This document shows positions 58,325 to 64,000 of a stretch of 64,000 bases of DNA, piece by piece. Under the pieces are notes generated by a model. The model was not told the DNA's origin. It saw nothing but the letters and a program-made list of their open reading frames with translations, and searched no databases. The translations under genes were made by a program, and so were the position numbers. Every line of letters starts with the position of its first letter. Positions within the stretch are counted from its first letter, which is position 1. Source of the stretch: an uncultured Verrucomicrobiae bacterium (GTDB taxonomy: Bacteria > Verrucomicrobiota > Verrucomicrobiia > Limisphaerales > AAA164-E04); assembly GCA_951813855.1 (NCBI GenBank), contig OX638380.1, positions 1,132,876 through 1,196,875 of the forward strand, written 5' to 3'.

Positions 58325-59470
58325 ATGACCCGTTTCTCCCTCAATCCCGAACTGCTGCGATGGGCGCGTGAGCGTTCCGGGATCGCTCACGAGAAACTCG
58401 TGAAAAAGTTCCGGAAGTTGCCCGAATGGGAGAGCGGCGAGAAACAGCCGTCCCTGAAACAGTTGGAACGGTTCGCCCAGACGGTGCAGGTACCGATTGG
58501 GTATCTGTTTCTTTTCGAACCCCCTGAGGAACGCCTTCCGATTGCCGACTTCCGCACCCTCAAAGAGCCGGCCAAGACAAAGGCGAGCCCGAATCTGATC
58601 GAGACGCTTTACGCCATGCAGCGGCGCCAGGAATGGTTGCAAGAGCGTCTTCTCATGATCGGAGCTGACCCATTGGCTTTTACGGCCAGCGCCAGTCTTG
58701 CCGACGACCCCAGTGAGGTGGGACGCAAGATGCGGACTACTCTGGAACTGGACGCCGGATGGGCGAAAGTCCGCACTTGGAAGGAAGCCGTGAGTGCGTT
58801 GCGCCACCGGATCGAACAACTCGGAGTGATTGCGGTGATCAACGGCGTCGTCGAGAACAACACGCGCCGGCGGTTAGACGTTAAGGAGTTTCGAGGTTTC
58901 GCACTGACGGACTCCTACGCGCCCCTGATTTTCGTCAATGGAGCCGATGCGAAATCCGCCCAGATGTTCACCCTAGCTCACGAACTGGCGCACATCTGGC
59001 TGGGCAAAGAAGGACTATCCGGTTTCGAGAAATTGCTTCCCGGCGGCACGAAAGTGGAAGATTGGTGCAATCAAGCGGCGGCTGAATTTCTCGTCCCCTC
59101 GCAGGAACTGCGGTACCGCTGGAACCAAATTAAACGGGAGCAGAATCCTTTCGAGGCCTTAGGACGATCGTTCAAGGTGAGCCCAGTGGTAGCCGCCCGG
59201 CGAGCCTGGGATCTCAAACTCATCAAACGCAGCGACTTTTTCGACTTCTACGAGCGTTACCTGCCCCAAGAAGCCCGGAGCGGGACGGCTCAATCCGGGG
59301 GCGATTTCTACCGCAATCAGAATGCCCGGGTCGGCAAGCTGTTCATGGCCCAAGTGATAAACGCGGCGATGGAAAATCAAATCGGATTCAGAGAAGCCTA
59401 TGAGTTAACCGGCCTCTGGGGGAAACCCTTTTACCATTACGCCGAAAAATTGGGCGTCAAACTTTCGTAA
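58325..59470 (+). CDS. XRE helix-turn-helix / ImmA-IrrE metallopeptidase protein
   Basis: A 381-residue protein. Residues 1-65 are a short XRE-type helix-turn-helix (LLRWARERSGIAHEKLVKKF ... WESGEKQPSLKQLERFAQ). After a linker, an ImmA/IrrE zinc-protease domain carries HELAH (H219, E220, H223) in AQMFTLAHELAHIWLG, with the third ligand expected near WCNQAAAEFLVP. Such proteins act as antitoxin-repressors or anti-repressors cleaved under stress. Its stop overlaps the next start by one base (TAATG), linking it to a DUF4411 protein. The pair is the usual arrangement of an ImmA-type antitoxin with a PIN-like toxin. Confidence 0.9.
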   Translation: MTRFSLNPELLRWARERSGIAHEKLVKKFRKLPEWESGEKQPSLKQLERFAQTVQVPIGYLFLFEPPEERLPIADFRTLKEPAKTKASPNLIETLYAMQRRQEWLQERLLMIGADPLAFTASASLADDPSEVGRKMRTTLELDAGWAKVRTWKEAVSALRHRIEQLGVIAVINGVVENNTRRRLDVKEFRGFALTDSYAPLIFVNGADAKSAQMFTLAHELAHIWLGKEGLSGFEKLLPGGTKVEDWCNQAAAEFLVPSQELRYRWNQIKREQNPFEALGRSFKVSPVVAARRAWDLKLIKRSDFFDFYERYLPQEARSGTAQSGGDFYRNQNARVGKLFMAQVINAAMENQIGFREAYELTGLWGKPFYHYAEKLGVKLS

Positions 59471-59988
59471 TGGCGGATCAAAACTATCTGGTGGATTCGG
59501 ATGTCCTTATCACGGCAAAAAACCTTTACTATGCATTCGATATTTGTCCCGGTTTCTGGGAATTTCTGCTTTACCATCACCGGGAGGACAGGGTTTTCAG
59601 CATCGAACCGGTTCGCAAAGAACTGCTTAGAAGTAAAGATGAACTGGGTCAATGGGTGAAAAGCAAAGTCCCGAAAGATTTTTTTCGGCCAGTCGATACT
59701 GACGAGGTGAAAAACGAGTATGCGCAAATCGAAGCTTGGGTTAATAACCATAAAAACTATCGTGACCACGCGAAGTCTCGTTATTCGAAGAGCGCGGACG
59801 GCTGGCTAGTAGCCTACTCAAAAGCACATGCTACTACCGTTGTGACGAACGAACGATCTGAGCCGAATTCCAGGAAAAACGTAAAATTGCCGGATGTCTG
59901 CCTAGAATTCCAAGTAGATTACAGGAACACGTTCGGCATGCTGCGAGAACTGGGAGCGCAGTATGATTGGGCAGGAGAAAATGAATAA
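59470..59988 (+). CDS. DUF4411 PIN-like protein (probable toxin)
   Basis: A 172-residue protein of the DUF4411 family, a PIN-like fold. The N-terminal YLVDSDVLITAKN contributes Asp9 and Asp11, and SADGWLVAYSKAHATTVVTNE and LPDVCLEF contribute further acidic residues of a nuclease-like site. Family members are found as the toxin next to XRE-ImmA antitoxins; RNase activity is inferred, not shown. The frame starts at ATG 59470, overlapping the antitoxin stop. Confidence 0.85.
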   Translation: MADQNYLVDSDVLITAKNLYYAFDICPGFWEFLLYHHREDRVFSIEPVRKELLRSKDELGQWVKSKVPKDFFRPVDTDEVKNEYAQIEAWVNNHKNYRDHAKSRYSKSADGWLVAYSKAHATTVVTNERSEPNSRKNVKLPDVCLEFQVDYRNTFGMLRELGAQYDWAGENE

Positions 59989-60121
59989 GTCGCTATGGAA
60001 TCAGCATCCCCCCCAGTCCAACATTCTGACATTTCGAGGGGATTGGCCCAGGGAAATATCGGTGACCGGGAATTCGACCAGCTAGTTCGGCAATCGGTTC
60101 GCTCGCCTCGAATCAGCCGAT

Positions 60122-61012
60122 TCAAGGGACGATCATCCGCAATCCCCGAGGCAACACTTCGCACACGCAAGGCAGGCGGCCAACCAACTCGCCCTCCAAT
60201 TGGAATGGAGCGGATTGTTCACTGCGTAATTCGAGCCGGCGTCCCCGAAGCTGGCGAACCCCTTTTCGTCTGGTAAGCGAACCGCTGATTACGCCCCAGC
60301 CCAAGCGCGGCAATCTCGCCCAATCGACGCGCTCGCACACGACCGCGTGCAGCAAACCGTCGGTTAACCCGGCATCGCCGAAGACGGCTAACTTACCGCC
60401 GTAATACCGGCCATTGCCGATCAGCACCAATTCTCCACTCAGCGTTTCCGAACCGTTAGAGACCGTGATCGTAAGTTGCCGTTCCGCCAACGCCTGAAAC
60501 CCCGCTTTGACATAGGCCCACGCGCCGACGCGTTGCTTCGTTCGCCAATCGACTAGCTCGATCGCTCTCGCGTCCAAACCGGCTCCACCCAGCTGTCCGA
60601 AATAACGCCGGATCCGACGACCGCTTTCCTCGTATTCCGCCGCTGCCAGATCGATCCGGCGCTCCTTGCCTCGCCGGACCACGTCCAACGCCGGTTCCAC
60701 CTTCAGCGGCAACGCCAATTCCTTGGCGAAGACGTTAGCGGTGCCGAGCGGCAACAACCCCAACCGAACGGATTCGAAAGCTTGCGGAACGGCGCCGACA
60801 CCGTTGAGCACCTCGTTAAACGTGCCGTCGCCGCCGACAGCGACGATCGTGGTATATCCCTGCTCCACCGCCGCCTGCGCCTTGCGGCGGGCGTCCTCCG
60901 GCGAAACCGTTTCGCAAAACTCCAACTCTTGGCACAGATTCTGGAGCCGATGACGAAATACGGCCGCCCGCTTCCCTCGCGCCAACGGGTTAAATAAAAC
61001 GCAAGGCTTCAT
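60122..61012 (-). CDS. Diacylglycerol/lipid kinase family protein (YegS/BmrU-like)
   Basis: A 296-residue protein of the DAGK catalytic family. CVLFNPLARGKR opens the fold, the nucleotide loop is VAVGGDGTFNEVLNG (GGDGT at 60-64), and LGLLPLGTANVFAKELALP is the second conserved block. The C-terminal beta domain (VLIGNGRYYGGKLAVFGDAGLTDGLLHAVVCERV) is standard. It phosphorylates lipid alcohols such as diacylglycerol; the exact substrate is open. It is the last of four minus-strand genes (dtd, methyltransferase, esterase, kinase) with 80-130 base gaps. Confidence 0.9.
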   Translation of the reverse strand: MKPCVLFNPLARGKRAAVFRHRLQNLCQELEFCETVSPEDARRKAQAAVEQGYTTIVAVGGDGTFNEVLNGVGAVPQAFESVRLGLLPLGTANVFAKELALPLKVEPALDVVRRGKERRIDLAAAEYEESGRRIRRYFGQLGGAGLDARAIELVDWRTKQRVGAWAYVKAGFQALAERQLTITVSNGSETLSGELVLIGNGRYYGGKLAVFGDAGLTDGLLHAVVCERVDWARLPRLGWGVISGSLTRRKGVRQLRGRRLELRSEQSAPFQLEGELVGRLPCVCEVLPRGLRMIVP

Positions 61013-61138
61013 CGCCCGGCGGCCGATCGCGACCGCCGCCAGGCCAAGCCAAAGCTTCCCGACGACGATGCCGCCTTCGAGACTGCCCCCACGTCAACAG
61101 CTTTTCCGATCGTCATCCCAGTCGACGACAAACCAGGA

Positions 61139-62080
61139 TTAATCCGCGATCAGTTTCGTATCCCGAAGCCAGGCGAGGAAGTTCGCTCGCCACAGGCCGA
61201 CCGATTTCGCCCGGTTCCCTTCGGCCAACCCGAAACCGTGCCGTCCTACGGTGTAGATATGCAATTCGACCGGCGCCTCCCGCTCCATCAACGCCCGCGT
61301 CAAATCCAGGCACTTGTGGGCCGGCGTCAACCGGTCGGGCAAGCCGTTGATGACGAAGGTCGGCAACACCGCCGGAGCGTCGGCCACCACTTGCTCGAAA
61401 CCGTCCCATAGCCAAGGATAAATCAAGCCCACGAAATCGGGTTGCCCCTGCTCTCGATACTCGCCGACCCAATACTTCGAATCGAACCCGGCGCTGAACG
61501 ACAAATGTCCTCCGGCCGAAAAACCCCCGATGCCGATTTTCTCAGGATCCAGTTTCAGTTCTTCGGCCCGGCGGCGCAACAAGGCTACCGATCGCCTGGC
61601 GTCGGAAATCGCCGCCGGCAAATAGGTGTCCCAATCGTATTCGCGGACTCTCCAGGAAGATTCTCCCCGTTCGTCGGTTTTCGGATGGTTGGTCCGGTAT
61701 TTCAATACCAGGGCAGTAATCCCGTTCTCGGCCAACCACAGGCCCACGTCATGGCCTTCCCGGTCCAGCCACACGTCCACATACCCTCCGCCGGGACAAA
61801 TCACCATGCCCACGCCGTTCGCCTTGTCCTCGGCCGCCCGGTGAATCACGTAGGTCGGTTCGGAAACCCGGCTGAAAACCCGATTGTGTCCCGAACGCGA
61901 GTTGCCGGAGGCTCCCCTGCTGCGTTGGATTTCTTCCTGTTCATAGGCGATCGGATTTTTCGCGCCCTCTTCCCAGAGGGGCTTTCCCTCGAAAGCCGTC
62001 GCCCCGGAAACCGACTGAATCAACAGCGCGACACCGCAAATCGAAAGAACGCCAAGGTATTTACTGAGCACCGGATTCAT
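61139..62080 (-). CDS. Secreted alpha/beta-hydrolase (BD-FAE/acetylesterase-like)
   Basis: About 313 residues from ATG 62080, preceded by a GGAGG sequence that decides this start over the longer frame. The signal peptide is about 1-28 (LGVLSICGVALLIQSVSGATA). The oxyanion segment is VICPGGGYV (93-101), the nucleophile Ser188 sits in GFSAGGH, Asp249 in NGLPDRLTP and His281 in VGRHGFGLAEG. This is the pattern of esterases that deacetylate xylan or related glycans and of BD-FAE enzymes; the substrate is not known. Confidence 0.9.
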   Translation of the reverse strand: MNPVLSKYLGVLSICGVALLIQSVSGATAFEGKPLWEEGAKNPIAYEQEEIQRSRGASGNSRSGHNRVFSRVSEPTYVIHRAAEDKANGVGMVICPGGGYVDVWLDREGHDVGLWLAENGITALVLKYRTNHPKTDERGESSWRVREYDWDTYLPAAISDARRSVALLRRRAEELKLDPEKIGIGGFSAGGHLSFSAGFDSKYWVGEYREQGQPDFVGLIYPWLWDGFEQVVADAPAVLPTFVINGLPDRLTPAHKCLDLTRALMEREAPVELHIYTVGRHGFGLAEGNRAKSVGLWRANFLAWLRDTKLIAD

Positions 62081-62184
62081 GCCTCCGATGTTGCCGCCCG
62101 CCTTTCCCTCGGTCAATCCTTTCCCCCTTGCAGCCTCGCGGCGGAAGCGGCTGCGGGACGCTCCTGGTTCGAACGATCTCGAGT

Positions 62185-63144
62185 TCAACCCGCAACGTCC
62201 CGATCCGTTTTACGAGCCACGATCGCGACGTTATCGGCCAAATAAAGTCGCCCCAGGCATTTCTCCGCCAAAGCGTAAGGCCACCGCAACAGCTTCAGGG
62301 ACCGGGATTGTTTCCAGGCCGTAGTCCGTTGCAGCAACCGGGCCCGGTCGGCGTCGGCTACCCGTGCCTCCCGACGCCACAGATCCTGCCAAATGACCAT
62401 CGGATTGAAATGCGTGCTTACGCTGGCGACCACTTGCAATTCCGGGACTCTTTCGACGAACCGGATCAACGTTTTCCGGGAGAAGTAATTGACGTGTTCC
62501 GGCATCACGTAACGGTACTTCGCTCCCAATATCCGCGTCGCCAGACTCTTCCGGTTCGGAACGAGAACGAAACAATACCCGCCCGGTTCCAACAATCCGG
62601 CCGCCTTGCGCAAAAACGACAAGGGATCCGCCAAGTGTTCGAAGACCGCCCAAAACGTGACCGCCCGGTATTTCCGAGCGCCGAAATCATGATCCAAAAA
62701 GGAGCCGTCGATGACGGCGACGCCTTGGGAGCGCGCCTGGGCCAAGGCCGGTCCGGAAACGTCCATGCCTTCGCCCCGGTAACCGCCGAACTGATTCAGG
62801 CGATAAAGAAACCCGCCGGTCGAACAACCGACATCGAGCACCGCCCCCTGGGAGCACCAACGGCGAAAGAAGCGCAGTTCCCGAGCGAAGCGCACCGCCG
62901 CGTAATCGCTCCGCAATTTATCGGGAGTCAGATAATAATCCTTCCCGAGCCGATCGTAAAAGCGGCCCGACACCAGATCGCTCGCTACCGGATTGGCGTA
63001 GTACACTCCGCATTGCCGGCAGCCGTCGACCCGCAATTCGCCCTTCTCCCAAATCCTTCGAGCTTGGCGGCTGCCGCACCCCGGACAGGCCCGAGCCGTC
63101 AAAGCGCCGTCGCAGCCGGAGGCTTGTTCCCCTGTTCCACTCAA
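62185..63144 (-). CDS. SAM-dependent methyltransferase with N-terminal zinc ribbon
   Basis: 319 residues from a TTG at 63144 (no suitable ATG; the first Met inside is far downstream). C20-x2-C23 and C42-x2-C45 form a zinc-ribbon-like pair. The Methyltransf_23 fold follows, with motif I VLDVGCSTGGFLYRL (102-116), the acidic motif in YRGEGMDVSG and a hydrophobic ending. This arrangement is common in methyltransferases that modify sugars or glycan intermediates. It lies between dtd and the esterase gene. Confidence 0.85.
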   Translation of the reverse strand: MSGTGEQASGCDGALTARACPGCGSRQARRIWEKGELRVDGCRQCGVYYANPVASDLVSGRFYDRLGKDYYLTPDKLRSDYAAVRFARELRFFRRWCSQGAVLDVGCSTGGFLYRLNQFGGYRGEGMDVSGPALAQARSQGVAVIDGSFLDHDFGARKYRAVTFWAVFEHLADPLSFLRKAAGLLEPGGYCFVLVPNRKSLATRILGAKYRYVMPEHVNYFSRKTLIRFVERVPELQVVASVSTHFNPMVIWQDLWRREARVADADRARLLQRTTAWKQSRSLKLLRWPYALAEKCLGRLYLADNVAIVARKTDRDVAG

Positions 63145-63223
63145 AAGCGACCGTCTATTGCTGCTAATGGCTCCCGCCGCGCGCCGCCGTCTCGCCTCGA
63201 ATCCGCCGCACGAACCGCCGCGA

Positions 63224-63676
63224 TCATTCGCGGTCGCGGGAATCCATCAGGATGGTGACCGGACCGTCATTGATCAATTGCACTTTCATCATGGCTCCGA
63301 ACTGTCCTTCCGCGACCGGACGCCCCAGCAGGCGCCGTAATTCCTCGAGGAACCTCCGATACAGCGGCCGCGAGATTTCCGGAGGAGCAGCTCGGGTAAA
63401 TCCGGGACGGTTTCCTTTTTTGGTGCTGGCGTACAAGGTGAACTGACTGATCGCCAAGGCTTCGCCGGCGTTATCCTGCAGCGAGCGATTCATTTTCCCC
63501 TCCTCATCGTTGAAGATCCGCATCCGCACCAGTTTGCCGCAGAGCCAGCCGATATCCGCTTCGTCGTCGCCGGTTTCGATCCCGACCAAAATCAGCAATC
63601 CCGGTCCGATCCGGGCGCAAACGGTCCCGGCGACGCTGACGCTCGCTTCGCTCACTCTCTGGACAACGACCCTCAT
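63224..63676 (-). CDS. dtd: D-aminoacyl-tRNA deacylase
   Basis: 150 residues, the standard size of Dtd. It starts MRVVVQRVSEASVSV and has the catalytic SQFTLYA motif, the GNRPGFTRAAPP substrate-pocket segment and the closing NDGPVTILMDS motif. It removes D-amino acids from mischarged tRNA and clears glycine from tRNA-Ala. It is the first of the minus-strand gene group and is divergent from the nnrE-like start. Confidence 0.95.
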   Translation of the reverse strand: MRVVVQRVSEASVSVAGTVCARIGPGLLILVGIETGDDEADIGWLCGKLVRMRIFNDEEGKMNRSLQDNAGEALAISQFTLYASTKKGNRPGFTRAAPPEISRPLYRRFLEELRRLLGRPVAEGQFGAMMKVQLINDGPVTILMDSRDRE

Positions 63677-63881
63677 AGCTGCTCTATGTTGCGCCGATAC
63701 CCGGCGGCGACCAACGATCCAACGTACCGGACACCTCGCTCGGCCTTACGATAGCCCGTCAACGATTTACGGCAAGTGCCGGAAACGAACCGTTGCGACG
63801 TGAATTAACCGAGCGGAACCCGTATGATCGATGGCAGCTGAGCCGTAATCGCGACGGCTCCCAAATACCGACTCGCAAGAC

Positions 63882-64000
63882 ATGCCGATTCCAGTCCTGA
63901 CCCTAGAACAGATGCGATCCTGGGAAGATCAAACCTGGGCTTCGGGCATTGCGGAGTCCGAGGTCATCGACCGGGTAGGCCAGGCGATCGCCGACTGGTT
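63882..64000 (+). CDS. NAD(P)H-hydrate epimerase, 3'-truncated by the window edge
   Basis: Only the first 39 residues are visible: MPIPVLTLEQMRSWEDQTWA, then GIAESEVIDRVGQAIADWL. This is the YjeF_N-type N-terminus of NnrE (or the NnrE domain of a fused NnrE/NnrD protein), which repairs damaged nicotinamide cofactors. Start ATG at 63882, preceded by a gap after dtd on the opposite strand. Confidence 0.75.
   Translation, partial: MPIPVLTLEQMRSWEDQTWASGIAESEVIDRVGQAIADW

Noticed and set aside
58079..58819. 246-residue minus-strand frame overlapping the XRE-ImmA gene
   Set aside because: It is the complement of the recognised HTH-protease gene and has no family features.

Overview
The window looks like a chromosome segment of a moderately GC-rich Gram-negative bacterium, most likely Verrucomicrobiota or a close relative in the PVC group. 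This is inferred from the gene mix: a prepilin-type 'h-pilin' protein, a YfbK-like VWA protein with a glycine-rich linker, a secreted PQQ-type beta-propeller, MBG-repeat surface proteins, a five-heme cytochrome with TPRs, and IS66, ISAzo13 and ISAs1 transposons. No rRNA or ribosomal protein gene is present to fix the taxonomy.

Layout. 1-5.3 kb: the end of an ankyrin protein, a lone AAA ATPase between short dispersed repeats, and a decayed IS21 istB gene next to a solitary IS66-type end. 5.7-11.6 kb: a tight HAD phosphatase / deoxyhypusine-synthase-like / PfkB kinase operon behind a membrane multiheme cytochrome gene. 12.5-16.0 kb: a YggS-family PLP protein, then a strikingly AT-rich two-gene cassette (TIR-like-AAA ATPase plus DUF4276 TOPRIM-like protein) that resembles an anti-phage system. 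16-17.8 kb is decayed DNA. 17.8-25.6 kb: prolyl oligopeptidase, a PQQ-like propeller and the VWA protein with four 132-bp tandem repeats. 25.6-27.8 kb is bounded by a direct repeat of the glcF tail and holds a DUF4338 remnant and a secreted protein. 27.8-32.9 kb: glcF, glcE, a lipoprotein, a UvrD-type helicase and tRNA-Lys(CUU). 33-49.7 kb is a mobile-element graveyard: a decayed AlbA_2 gene, an intact IS66 with an 8-bp target duplication, three related DUF4338-ISAs1 elements, ISAzo13, IS4 and a second IS66, interleaved with one short host gene and an ABC-2-like permease. 50.3-57.4 kb: a prepilin-like protein and a giant MBG-repeat protein. 58.3-64 kb: an XRE-ImmA/DUF4411 pair, then lipid kinase, esterase, methyltransferase, dtd and the start of nnrE.

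The most unusual signal is a pair of redoxin-like genes (36162-36995 and 51315-57431). In each, the reading frame is interrupted by one TGA at the first cysteine of a W-C-x-x-C thioredoxin motif. Both continue in frame with P-V-C and carry the same GGUC-loop hairpin just downstream. I read both as selenoproteins with bacterial SECIS elements. The second is a selenoprotein fused to about 16 MBG repeats (about 2038 residues), and a standard gene caller would split both genes. The second main candidate is the TIR-like-AAA + DUF4276 cassette.
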